NCBI RefSeq assembly: GCF_003569915.1
Contig: NZ_KZ984439.1
Location: 186,001-250,000 of the forward strand
Length of the DNA: 64,000 bases
Direction of reading: 5' to 3'
Source of the DNA: Comamonas testosteroni
Lineage (GTDB): Bacteria; Pseudomonadota; Gammaproteobacteria; Burkholderiales; Burkholderiaceae_C
Part shown: positions 6,830 through 14,160 of the stretch, one piece after another
How the letters are laid out: the number at the start of each line of letters is the position of its first letter
Position numbering within the stretch: position 1 is the first letter of the stretch
Program-made: the position numbers and the translations under genes
The notes under the pieces: model-generated
Database searches by the model: none
What the model saw: only the letters and a program-made list of their open reading frames with translations
Told to the model about the DNA's origin: nothing

Positions 6830-8020
6830 TCACATTGCGGCAATGACGTCACGATTGACCACGGGGGCGCCGATCTCTGCAGCTGCGTTGAGTGCAGCCA
6901 CCATCCAGTTGTTGACGTTGAGCGGGTACAGCAGGCTGACGTGGTCCTTGCCTGCGTTCACGGTGAGGCGGCTGCGCAGCTCGTCGACGCCATCCACTGT
7001 GATCAGCTCGTCCAGCTTGCGGTTGCAGGCCTCGGCGCGAACCTTGAGATAACCAGCAAGGTCGGAGCCCAGGGGGCGAAGGCGAACAATCTCGGTGCGC
7101 TGCATCACTTCGCGCACGTCGTGGCGATTGAGCTTGTCTTCCAGCTCGGGGTGGCCCATGAGCAGGATGCCCAGCATGGGGCGGCGGCCCAGGCGCATCT
7201 TTTCGTGCAGGCGCTTCAGATGGTTGAGCGTGGGGATGGGCAGCGCGTGGGCCTCCTCGATCACCAGCAGATGGCTGCGGCCCGAGGTGGTGGACTCTTC
7301 CAGCAAGGACTGCACCTGGCGTGAGCGCTTTTCTTTGCCGCGCGCCACCGTGGCCTTGGCGTTCAGGGTGTAGATGATGGCGGCGTGGATATCCGCCGAG
7401 CGCATCGTCTCGCCCTTGTTGTCGGTGTCCTCCATACCCTCCACGCTGGGCTCGACGAGCACCACAGGCTTGTGCTGACGGGTGATCTTTTCCTTCAGAT
7501 CGCCCAGCAGCGTGGACTTGCCCGCCCCGGACTCGCCAATGACGGCCACCATGCGACCGCCCAGTGCGGCCTGCCAGGCAGCCTCCTGCACAAAGCGAAT
7601 CTCGCCGTTGACGAACATTTCTTCGTCGCGGGTGACTTCAGAGCCAAAGGGGTCAACGAACAGGGTAAAGGCCTTGCGGGCGTTTTCAGTCAGGGATTGC
7701 TTGGGTAGTAGCATTACATCCTCCTCGGGGTTCTTGAGTGGTTTCGGTTCTTCGGGGACGGCCTCGGTCGCTCCAACGACCGGGGCCAACTTTTTGGACA
7801 AGGGCGGCAGCGCCGCCTCTGCCTGGTCACGGCTGGCGCCACGCGCGACCAGGAATGCCCAAATACGGTTGCGCAGTGCGCGCGCATTGAACTTGGGCCA
7901 GATGCCCTGGTTCACGACTCGGTTCAAGCCGGCCGCGCTGATGTGGCACTCGCGGCTGATGGCCCGCTGGCTCAGACCCAGGGTCTGGGACAGCTCTGCA
8001 AAGATGGTTTGGGTGCTCAT
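6830..8020 (-). CDS. Mu B-like AAA+ ATPase, transposition target selector
   Basis: This 396-residue AAA+ protein matches the Mu B / BcepMu target-DNA activator. An N-terminal helix-turn-helix (residues about 1-60, LGLSQRAISRECHISAAGL) is followed after a linker by the ATPase domain with Walker A GESGAGKST and Walker B LLVIEEAHALP. B polymerises on target DNA, stimulates transposase A and gives target immunity. The start overlaps the stop of the A gene by 4 bp, the usual A-B coupling. Confidence 0.93.
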   Translation of the reverse strand: MSTQTIFAELSQTLGLSQRAISRECHISAAGLNRVVNQGIWPKFNARALRNRIWAFLVARGASRDQAEAALPPLSKKLAPVVGATEAVPEEPKPLKNPEEDVMLLPKQSLTENARKAFTLFVDPFGSEVTRDEEMFVNGEIRFVQEAAWQAALGGRMVAVIGESGAGKSTLLGDLKEKITRQHKPVVLVEPSVEGMEDTDNKGETMRSADIHAAIIYTLNAKATVARGKEKRSRQVQSLLEESTTSGRSHLLVIEEAHALPIPTLNHLKRLHEKMRLGRRPMLGILLMGHPELEDKLNRHDVREVMQRTEIVRLRPLGSDLAGYLKVRAEACNRKLDELITVDGVDELRSRLTVNAGKDHVSLLYPLNVNNWMVAALNAAAEIGAPVVNRDVIAAM

Positions 8021-9822
8021 CGGGTGCCTCCCACAGCACGCAAGCCGGTGGTGACTGGTGCAGCGCTCTGCTGATCGCGGCGGGCCGAGATCATCTGTTT
8101 GACAACGTCCTCGGGCACGCCTGCAGCGCCATAGCGCTCGGTGAGCCAGGCATAGGTGCCAGCGTCGTACAGCTCGCCCAAGGCCTGCTTGATGCGCTTG
8201 CAGGCCTCGGCCACGGACAGGCGTGCGGCCTCAACGCTCGGCGCTGCAGCTTCATGGGCAGTGCCAGGACGCTGCATGTAGGTGGGCAGGCTGGCGGCCT
8301 TGGCCTTGATATCGGCCAGGGGGTCGAACTGGCCCAGATATGGAGCAACCTTGTCGCGCTGGGCTGCTTCCACCTCGGCGGCTGACGCGGCCTTGCCGTC
8401 CTTGGCGTAGGCCTGAGAGTCGACCGCCTGGCGCAGCTGCTGCGCCGGGGTTGTTGGCATGGACTTGAATTCCTTGCCAGCCACGGGGGCCGATGCGTCG
8501 TAGCCCATAAAGCCCTTGGCTGTGGGCTCCACCTGATGCCAGACGATCTCGCCGGTATCGCGGTCTGTCACACCCACACGCACATTGGGTGCGTCAAAGG
8601 GGTTGACCGTCACGAACACCTTGTCGCCTGCCGACAGGCCAGGCACATAGCGCAGGTCATAGTCCTGGCTGCCCTGGCCCTTGAGGGCGTATGTGACGCG
8701 CATGTCACTGGTGACCGTGCGAGTCTTCGCCATGCTGGCGGGCAGCGCGCGCATGATCTCCATGGATGGAGCCAGGCGCAGATGCTGTGAGCCGATAGTG
8801 GCCCAGGCCGCATACCGGGTCATGCCGTGGCGGCTGTGCTTTCGCGCGCCGTTGTACGCATGCATCCACAACTCGGCCAGGGCATTGAGCCGTGCCACGG
8901 TGATGCTTTCGGGGTCGAGGAAGCGTAGGCGGGATTCCAGGCCCCGTTCGACCAGGTTCTGCGCGTTCTCGACCAGACCCGTCGCCCGGCTGTTGCGAGG
9001 CTTGTGGTGCTGCAGGTCGATCTCCATGGCGCGGCAGAAGTTGGCGAACGGGCCTGACTTGAACGCGCTGCCCTGATCGGTATAGAGCATGTAGGGCACG
9101 CCGTGGAAAGGCATGGGCTGCCCTCCGACATCCTGGCGCTGTGTCATCAGCCACATCAGGAAGTCGAGCGCGTTCTCGGTGGTTTCGCCGCCCAGGTAAA
9201 AGCGCGTGCCAATAGCGCCGCTCGCGTGCTCAGCGCCCACATAGCGCACCAGCAGGTCGTTCATGACCCGTGTGTAGTTGTGCAGCTTGTTCTTGTAGTG
9301 CACGCCGTCCTCTTCCAGCAGCACCAGCTCGCCCTTGGGCGTCTTGTAGAGCACGCACACCGAGGCGTCGATCTGCCACATCGCATTGATGTGCTCGGTG
9401 CGCATGCGGGTGGACGGCGCCGGGCGGCTGATCTGCTCGGGATGCATGCCGCGCTCACGCAGCAAACGGTTCACATGACTGGCGGTCAGGCGTGTGTCGA
9501 GTTTGCCCCCATCGAACAGCATGTCGATGGCGTCCTGGCAGGACAGCATCCATTTGCCTGCGCGGCGGTCATGCGTCATCGTGCCGCTGATGAGCAGCAG
9601 ATCGGAGTCGCTGATCGCAGACTGGCCCGCATCACTGCGGCGCTTGCGGCTCTCACTCAGGCCCAGATCGCGCGAGGCCTTGGAGATCAAGGTGGTAGTA
9701 CGCTGCACCGAGAGGTTCAGCACATTGGCAGCTCGTTGCACGATGGCGCCCGTCTGGCCCCATGGAGCCTCGGCGCATTCGCGCGCTGCCTGATTGATGA
9801 CTTCCATGCGGATGGCATCCAT
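8017..9822 (-). CDS. Mu A-like DDE transposase
   Basis: This 601-residue transposase catalyses strand cleavage and transfer in replicative transposition of the phage genome. The retroviral-integrase-like core spans roughly residues 145-330. The likely catalytic acidic residues are D in MWQIDASV, D in LYTDQGSAF and E in ATGLVENAQN. Before the core are helix-turn-helix-like DNA-binding segments (RTTTLISKASRDLGLSES); after it is a beta-barrel-like non-specific DNA-binding region and a C-terminal part that would contact B. Length is typical for Mu A relatives. All three acidic positions are present, so the enzyme looks intact. Confidence 0.94.
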   Translation of the reverse strand: MDAIRMEVINQAARECAEAPWGQTGAIVQRAANVLNLSVQRTTTLISKASRDLGLSESRKRRSDAGQSAISDSDLLLISGTMTHDRRAGKWMLSCQDAIDMLFDGGKLDTRLTASHVNRLLRERGMHPEQISRPAPSTRMRTEHINAMWQIDASVCVLYKTPKGELVLLEEDGVHYKNKLHNYTRVMNDLLVRYVGAEHASGAIGTRFYLGGETTENALDFLMWLMTQRQDVGGQPMPFHGVPYMLYTDQGSAFKSGPFANFCRAMEIDLQHHKPRNSRATGLVENAQNLVERGLESRLRFLDPESITVARLNALAELWMHAYNGARKHSRHGMTRYAAWATIGSQHLRLAPSMEIMRALPASMAKTRTVTSDMRVTYALKGQGSQDYDLRYVPGLSAGDKVFVTVNPFDAPNVRVGVTDRDTGEIVWHQVEPTAKGFMGYDASAPVAGKEFKSMPTTPAQQLRQAVDSQAYAKDGKAASAAEVEAAQRDKVAPYLGQFDPLADIKAKAASLPTYMQRPGTAHEAAAPSVEAARLSVAEACKRIKQALGELYDAGTYAWLTERYGAAGVPEDVVKQMISARRDQQSAAPVTTGLRAVGGTR

Positions 9823-9831
9823 GGCTTGGCC

Positions 9832-10821
9832 TTATTGCTCAGCCGCGTCACGCTCAGCCTGGCGCTGTTCCATAGCGGCCAGGGCCTCGGGCGACATCCA
9901 GGACGGTTGCAGGCGCTCTTCCAGGTCAACCGAGATGTTGAACTCGGCAGCGACATCGACCAGTTGCTGGCACAGAAACTCAACTGCTTGGCGAGCGGCC
10001 AATTGAATGGCATCGCGCTCGCTGCCGATGATTGCGGCATCTGCAGCCTTGAAGAGACGGCGCAAGCCATGCAGGGATGCAGCCGTGGCTTCTTGGATTT
10101 CATCCAGCAGCAGCTCTTCGTCAGCCGTGCGCGCCTCGCTGTCTGGGCGTGGCTTGAAAGACCTGGCAGTCTTCTCTTCGAGGCTGGTGATGCGCTCGCT
10201 GTTACTGGCCAGGACGCGGTCCTTCGCTTCGATGGTTTCCTGCTGCTCCTGTACTTGGGCGCTCAAGGCTTCCTTTTCCTTGGCATGCTTGGCGATGATC
10301 TCTTCGGCCAGCTCGACAAAGCTCTCCTTGTCGCCGGCCTGGGCCACTTCGATCAGGGCAAGCTTCTGGTCTTCGGGCAGCTTGCGGTACTGGCGCAGCT
10401 CGCGGTAGCCGATGCCCATGCGCTGCATGGAATCCAGAGCTTCCTCGCCAAACGAATGGAGGTTGGCGATGTCCTGGTTGGCCTTTTCGTCAGAGATGCC
10501 GAGCAAGCCACAGAACTCGACCCAAGTGCCCTTCAACTCCAAACCGTTTGGAGCCACCATTCCGCTAAGTTGTTGATATAGCTTGTTCTCCTTGACGAAT
10601 GCCAGCTTTGAAACTCCAAACGTTTGGAGCAAATTGGCAGATGCCTGGAATGCCTGGGCTTGGCCCAACAGCTGATTGAGCAGGTCCCGGCCCTGGCCGT
10701 AGTTCTTCTGAAGAGTGGCCATCTGGTCCGCCGCCACAACCGCGCTGCTAATGGCTTCGTGATCGGCGTTTGCAGCCACGGGGGCTGCTGCTGCGAGGGA
10801 TTTGCGTCCTGCTTGTGTCAT
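9832..10821 (-). CDS. Coiled-coil phage early protein upstream of transposase
   Basis: This 329-residue soluble protein lies between the winged-helix regulator and transposase A, as in BcepMu-like phages. The first 50 residues are Ala-rich. A central segment (GTWVEFCGLLGISDEKANQDI, then YRELRQYRKLPED) resembles DNA-protection or replication-associated phage proteins. Residues about 185-230 form a predicted coiled coil (KEKEALSAQVQEQQETIEAK). The C-terminal 100 residues are helical. I cannot assign a biochemical role; a ParB-like or transposition accessory function is speculation. Confidence 0.65.
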   Translation of the reverse strand: MTQAGRKSLAAAAPVAANADHEAISSAVVAADQMATLQKNYGQGRDLLNQLLGQAQAFQASANLLQTFGVSKLAFVKENKLYQQLSGMVAPNGLELKGTWVEFCGLLGISDEKANQDIANLHSFGEEALDSMQRMGIGYRELRQYRKLPEDQKLALIEVAQAGDKESFVELAEEIIAKHAKEKEALSAQVQEQQETIEAKDRVLASNSERITSLEEKTARSFKPRPDSEARTADEELLLDEIQEATAASLHGLRRLFKAADAAIIGSERDAIQLAARQAVEFLCQQLVDVAAEFNISVDLEERLQPSWMSPEALAAMEQRQAERDAAEQ

Positions 10822-10847
10822 TTCGACTCCTTTGGATGGGTTTCGGA

Positions 10848-11156
10848 TCAGGTGCGGCTGAAGCGCTGCACCACGTCATTGATGTTTTGCTGGCCTGCAC
10901 GGATGCCTGCCGCATGCTTGAGGGAGATCTGCACGACGTGGGGGCTCAGGCGCCAGCGCTCCTGGTCGGGCGTGCGTTCGGCCCAGCCTGCGGTGCGCAG
11001 GTTGTCCAGATCACGGGTGATCACCGTCCCGGAACAGTTCAGGGCGCGAGCGATTGCTGTGGGGGCCAGGCCCTGCAGTTCATGCCCGGCAAGCAGGTCG
11101 ATGAGCTGCAGCAGGCGCTGCTGTGCGGCATTGGTGTAGTCGGTCGCACGGGTCAT
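10848..11156 (-). CDS. Winged-helix DNA-binding phage regulator
   Basis: This 102-residue protein has an IclR-like winged helix-turn-helix: GLAPTAIARALNCSGTVITRDLDNLRTAGW, split here as turn helix SGTVITRDL and wing ERTPDQERWRL. It is coupled by a 4-bp overlap to the Ner-like gene at the head of the early operon. Position suggests it controls early transcription or the lysis/lysogeny switch. No metal- or ligand-binding domain is visible. Confidence 0.7.
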   Translation of the reverse strand: MTRATDYTNAAQQRLLQLIDLLAGHELQGLAPTAIARALNCSGTVITRDLDNLRTAGWAERTPDQERWRLSPHVVQISLKHAAGIRAGQQNINDVVQRFSRT

Positions 11157-11413
11157 GCAGCTGCCCTCGCACCACGGGCCAGTGCAATTTCAGCCCTGGT
11201 GCGACGCAGCGAGGGACGCTGCTCGGCCGGGGGCCAGAGCACGTCGATGGAAATGCCGGTGATTTCGGAAATTCGTTGACGGATGCGTGCAGACACCGCA
11301 CGACCGCTGATCACTTGTGAAACGCTGCTGTTGGCCACGCGCATTTCATCAGCCAAAGCTGTGGGAGAAATGCCCTTCATGCGCAGCTCCGCCTTTATTT
11401 GCTCGGGATGCAT
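11153..11413 (-). CDS. Ner-like helix-turn-helix regulator
   Basis: This 86-residue DNA-binding protein is the first gene of the leftward early arm, where Mu places ner. The helix-turn-helix is near the N-terminus (TALADEMRVANSSVSQVISG), followed by RIRQRISEITGISIDVLWPP, a pattern shared by Ner/Nlp and small XRE proteins. The ATG at 11413 has AAAGG upstream. Ner in Mu represses both the early promoter and the repressor promoter; the same is inferred here because the gene faces the repressor across a 104-bp divergent region with two dyads. Confidence 0.82.
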   Translation of the reverse strand: MHPEQIKAELRMKGISPTALADEMRVANSSVSQVISGRAVSARIRQRISEITGISIDVLWPPAEQRPSLRRTRAEIALARGARAAA

Positions 11414-11444
11414 CTGGTAACCTTTCGCCTAACTATTTAGGTGC

Positions 11445-11463
11445 AAGCACTTCTGTCGTGCTT
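11445..11463. promoter_or_regulatory. Inverted repeat in the divergent control region
   Basis: AAGCAC-(7 nt)-GTGCTT lies between the Ner-like and repressor genes. The half-site shares GTGC with the second dyad at 11476-11491, and another GTGCA half-site sits at 11441. This is a probable operator for the repressor or Ner. Confidence 0.5.
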
Positions 11464-11475
11464 TCAGTGATTATT

Positions 11476-11491
11476 GTGCATTTGAGTGCAC
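11476..11491. promoter_or_regulatory. GTGCA-N6-TGCAC dyad upstream of repressor
   Basis: This is a perfect 5+5 dyad 27 bp before the repressor start. Together with the repeat at 11445-11463, it gives the two-site layout expected of a phage switch region. Which protein binds it cannot be told from sequence. Confidence 0.55.
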
Positions 11492-11517
11492 AAAGCAACA
11501 GTATTTGAGGAGTGTTT

Positions 11518-11988
11518 GTGGACTTGGATGCACAGCGTGGTGAGCGAATTCGTAGTGAGCGGGACAGGCTTGGTTTGTCGCAACAGAAGGCGGCTGATGC
11601 AGCGGGTGTTCGCCGAGAGATGTGGGCTAAATACGAGGCTGGCTCTGAGCCCGGCGCGAAGGCTCTTGCAGGCATGGCGATGGCCGGCGCTGATGTTTTA
11701 TTTATCGTCACCGGGCACCGCACACCACCGGTGCACCCAGCTGACGCGCTTCCAGAAGATGAGCGCGTTCTTCTCAATGGGTATCGCCTATGCAACGAGG
11801 CAGCGAAGCAGCACTTGAAACAGGCTGCAGCTTTGCTGGCTGCCGGTTTACCATCCGGGCCACCTGCAGAACAGCGTGGCATGACCATGAGCAATCTAGG
11901 TGACGGCAACGTACAGATCGGCTCCATTGGCGGCAGCTATTCAGCGGTACCGCCGAAGCCAGCCCCTCGGAAGAAGACAACAAAATAA
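11518..11988 (+). CDS. CI-like phage repressor (XRE helix-turn-helix)
   Basis: This 156-residue repressor presumably maintains lysogeny. The N-terminal XRE domain (RSERDRLGLSQQKAADAAGV, then MWAKYEAGSEPGA) is followed by ADVLFIVTGHRT and an LPEDERVLLNGYR segment typical of short phage repressors that lack a LexA-type peptidase domain. The C-terminus carries GDGNVQIGSIGGSY, a motif echoed in the next gene. The GTG at 11518 has GAGGA six bases before it and is preferred over the in-frame GTG at 11512. It is divergent from the Ner-like gene. Without a peptidase domain, induction probably does not use RecA-triggered self-cleavage. Confidence 0.85.
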   Translation: MDLDAQRGERIRSERDRLGLSQQKAADAAGVRREMWAKYEAGSEPGAKALAGMAMAGADVLFIVTGHRTPPVHPADALPEDERVLLNGYRLCNEAAKQHLKQAAALLAAGLPSGPPAEQRGMTMSNLGDGNVQIGSIGGSYSAVPPKPAPRKKTTK

Positions 11989-12010
11989 ATTTGATGCAGA
12001 CGGAGGCGCG

Positions 12011-12484
12011 GTGAAGTTGCGGGAGATGATGCAGTGGCTAGCTAAGCTGCTGCCTAAACAAAAGATGCAGGGAAACGGCGGCAATGCGAATTTGCAAGCG
12101 GGTAGCGTAGGAGGTGATTTACATCACACCAACACGCACACGCAGGCCGTCTACAACATCTACATGATGTCCAGCGTTTCAGAGAAATCGAGCCCAGCTC
12201 AGGAACCTGTACCCGAGAGGCCTGTGGCATCTGAAATGATGCAGAGCGTGTCCACTCAGGCTGTTGCAATGCCGCAGTCCACGGAACAGTCCAGCACCCT
12301 CAGGCGGATGGGGCAAGTGCGCAATAGGATCACCGTTTTGAACTTCATGGAGCGGGAGTTTGGGACCCGAATGGTTATCCATCTCAAGCCCGAACAGCTT
12401 AAGCGATTGAACCTTTATCTGGACGCAGTTATGCGCAACCCAGATGCCGTCAAATCTTCGCGCTCGACGCAGAAGCGCGCATGA
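12011..12484 (+). CDS. Phage accessory protein sharing a Gly/Asn/Gln motif with the repressor
   Basis: This 157-residue protein starts at a GTG (12011) with GGAGG upstream, 22 bp after the repressor. Residues about 21-36 read GNGGNANLQAGSVGG, similar to GDGNVQIGSIGG in the repressor C-terminus; a His/Thr-rich stretch follows. The middle is a low-complexity Ser/Gln/Pro linker, and the last 55 residues are basic and helical (RNRITVLNFMEREFGTRM). The shared motif suggests a common oligomerisation or interaction surface. I know no family name. It could be a co-repressor or a superinfection factor. The stop overlaps the in-frame ATG at 12481 of the next gene. Confidence 0.55.
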   Translation: MKLREMMQWLAKLLPKQKMQGNGGNANLQAGSVGGDLHHTNTHTQAVYNIYMMSSVSEKSSPAQEPVPERPVASEMMQSVSTQAVAMPQSTEQSSTLRRMGQVRNRITVLNFMEREFGTRMVIHLKPEQLKRLNLYLDAVMRNPDAVKSSRSTQKRA

Positions 12485-12501
12485 AACAGACAAGGAAAAA
12501 C

Positions 12502-12888
12502 ATGCCGTTGAATTTGATGAAGTCTGTGCTGGTAGCGGTTTCTGGAGCTGCGGCCTTAACTGCTTGCGGATCTGCCGATGAAAACTTCATTTGGACAGCA
12601 GAAAAGAACATCGCGCGAAAGCTTAAAGACCCCGACTCAGCTAAGTTCGGCAAGACATTTATTGTGCGGAAGCCGGCTGACGCCAGTGGAATGTCTGAGG
12701 TAGCTGCATGCGGCACCATCGATGGCAAAAATAGTTTCGGTGCTTACACAGGAGGTACCCGATTCGTCGTCAAAGGGCTGCAGGGGGATAGCCTGCTTGA
12801 TATCTCCATCATGGAACTGGATGACCCCACAGAAAGCAAACCGACGACTTTCGAGAAGATCTACTGGAATACCTATTGCATGAAGTAA
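12502..12888 (+). CDS. Small phage-encoded lipoprotein
   Basis: This is a 128-residue protein with a signal sequence and lipobox: hydrophobic SVLVAVSGAAALTAC, lipidated at the cysteine in LTAC-G. The ATG at 12502 has AAGGA five bases before it; the ATG at 12481 (overlapping the previous stop) would add seven residues. The mature domain has two further cysteines (AACGTID and TYCMK) that could pair. The segment IARKLKDPDSAKFGKTFIV resembles small secreted proteins of unknown function. A lysogenic-conversion or superinfection-exclusion lipoprotein is a reasonable inference from its place between repressor and lysis genes. Confidence 0.65.
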   Translation: MPLNLMKSVLVAVSGAAALTACGSADENFIWTAEKNIARKLKDPDSAKFGKTFIVRKPADASGMSEVAACGTIDGKNSFGAYTGGTRFVVKGLQGDSLLDISIMELDDPTESKPTTFEKIYWNTYCMK

Positions 12889-12924
12889 TTGCAGCACCGT
12901 CGAGGTTGGCAGGGAGAAGAATGA

Positions 12925-13458
12925 ATGAGTGATGTTGTATGGGTTGCACTCATAAGTGCTGGCGGCGCCATCGCGGCGGCATTGATGACGCAGATTATGG
13001 CTATGCGCAGTGCCGCGAAGCAGGCTGAACGCATGGCACAACAGGAGTTGCTGCAATGGCAACGAAACGAGGTTCACCGAAAGCAAAAGGATGCCGAAGA
13101 CAAGCTCCAGGATTTTTGGCGAGCAATTGTTGAAACTCAAGACAGGCTTCTTGATGCGCTTTATGTGAACTCCAAGAAAAGCAGGTTTTCTGAGGGATCA
13201 GTATCGACTGCGGCGACTCGTGCATACGCTATCGCGCTTGTGATGATTCCTAACCTGCTCGATGCAGCGAGGGACTTCTGCGATGCATGCTCTGCCGCTG
13301 ATTCGGTGATTCACGACACAGAGAAAGTGCATGACGGTGCTGCGGTCGCTGCCGAGTGGAGGGAGTCCTTCGATAGAGTTGAAGCAGCCGTTTTAGAAGA
13401 AGCTGCGCGCATCAGGCAACTCGGCACGCCTCTGGCCGTGGCGCCTCGCAACGAGTAA
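12925..13458 (+). CDS. Membrane-anchored coiled-coil phage accessory protein
   Basis: This 177-residue protein has an N-terminal transmembrane helix (VVWVALISAGGAIAAALM) followed by a charged coiled coil (QAERMAQQELLQWQRNEV, KQKDAEDKLQDFW). The C-terminal half is helical with two cysteines (DFCDACSAAD). Two overlapping ATGs precede it; the chosen one at 12925 has a GGGAG site. It ends within the 19-bp late dyad. The layout, membrane anchor plus cytoplasmic helices next to a repressor, fits an accessory (moron) gene; function is unknown. Confidence 0.55.
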   Translation: MSDVVWVALISAGGAIAAALMTQIMAMRSAAKQAERMAQQELLQWQRNEVHRKQKDAEDKLQDFWRAIVETQDRLLDALYVNSKKSRFSEGSVSTAATRAYAIALVMIPNLLDAARDFCDACSAADSVIHDTEKVHDGAAVAAEWRESFDRVEAAVLEEAARIRQLGTPLAVAPRNE

Positions 13459-13472
13459 AACGCTTTACTTCA
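13454..13472 (+). promoter_or_regulatory. Late-operon dyad, copy 2 (before lysis operon)
   Basis: agtaaaacgctttacttca is identical over 19 bp to the copy at 1925-1943 but in the opposite orientation. It overlaps the stop of the preceding gene and lies about 90 bp before the lysozyme ATG. It is the likely activator site for the lysis/terminase/portal operon. A site centre near -43 would put the transcript start near 13507. Confidence 0.6.
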
Positions 13473-13486
13473 CCCGAAGGCGACCC

Positions 13487-13505
13487 GCACGGCATTCTGC
13501 CGTGC
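13487..13505 (+). other. Perfect hairpin in lysis-operon leader
   Basis: GCACGGCA-TTC-TGCCGTGC is an 8-bp perfect stem with a 3-nt loop between the late dyad and lysozyme. No T-run follows, so it is not a classical terminator; it could cap or stabilise the late transcript or end the accessory-gene transcript with Rho help. Confidence 0.45.
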
Positions 13506-13557
13506 ATGAAATCCCCAACACCACACACCACGGCCCCTCTGGCGCAAGGGGGGCTGT

Positions 13558-14160
13558 ATGGCACTTGATTTTCGAGTCGGCATTGTTGCTGCCGCTGCTG
13601 CGGTAGCTGGCATCAGCTTTGTCGCGCCGCGCATGAGTGTGGAGAGCACTGAGCTTTCTGCCTCTGGGCTCACCTACATCGCGCAGCGCGAGGACTATCG
13701 AGACAGCGCCTATGCCGATCCGGTCCATGGAACCAAAGTTCCAACCCTTGGATTTGGCAGCACGGCCGGGGTCAAGATGGGCGACAAGACAACGCCTCCT
13801 CGTGCATTGATTCGGCTGCGGGCGGATGCCAGCGAAACCGAAGTCGCGCTACGGCGCTGCCTTGGAAGTGATATCGAGCTGCTCCAGCGCGAGTGGGATG
13901 CATATGTCGGCTTAGGCCACAACACGGGCGCTATTCCGGTCTGTTTCAACAATGAACGCACCGGCCCCAGCACTATCAAGAAGCGTCTGCAGGCCAAGGA
14001 CTATGCGGGGGCGTGCGAAGCCATCCTGCTTTATGACCGTGCCGGCCCTGTGAACAAGCCCAGCGACCGCTGCAGCCATCCCGATAACAGAACCTGCAGG
14101 GGCGTTTGGACAGATCGCAGGCGTCTGCGCGCCATGTGCCTCGGGGAGCCGATGCCATGA
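13558..14160 (+). CDS. Phage endolysin (GH24 lysozyme family) with N-terminal signal-anchor
   Basis: This 200-residue muramidase cuts peptidoglycan at lysis. An N-terminal hydrophobic segment (VGIVAAAAAVAGISFV) may act as a signal-arrest-release anchor. The catalytic region has the GH24 pattern E-x8-D-x5-T: the E of AQREDYRDSAYADPVHGTKV, the D of YADP and the Thr after VP, then LGFGSTAGVKMGD. Four cysteines lie in the C-terminal part. The ATG at 13558 has a strong AAGGGGGG site. It overlaps the Rz start by 4 bp. It is the first gene of the lysis/terminase operon. Confidence 0.85.
   Translation: MALDFRVGIVAAAAAVAGISFVAPRMSVESTELSASGLTYIAQREDYRDSAYADPVHGTKVPTLGFGSTAGVKMGDKTTPPRALIRLRADASETEVALRRCLGSDIELLQREWDAYVGLGHNTGAIPVCFNNERTGPSTIKKRLQAKDYAGACEAILLYDRAGPVNKPSDRCSHPDNRTCRGVWTDRRRLRAMCLGEPMP

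Noticed and set aside
9103-10581. 492-codon plus-strand frame opposite transposase A and the coiled-coil gene
   Set aside because: Both minus-strand genes show family motifs; the plus-strand translation is featureless.
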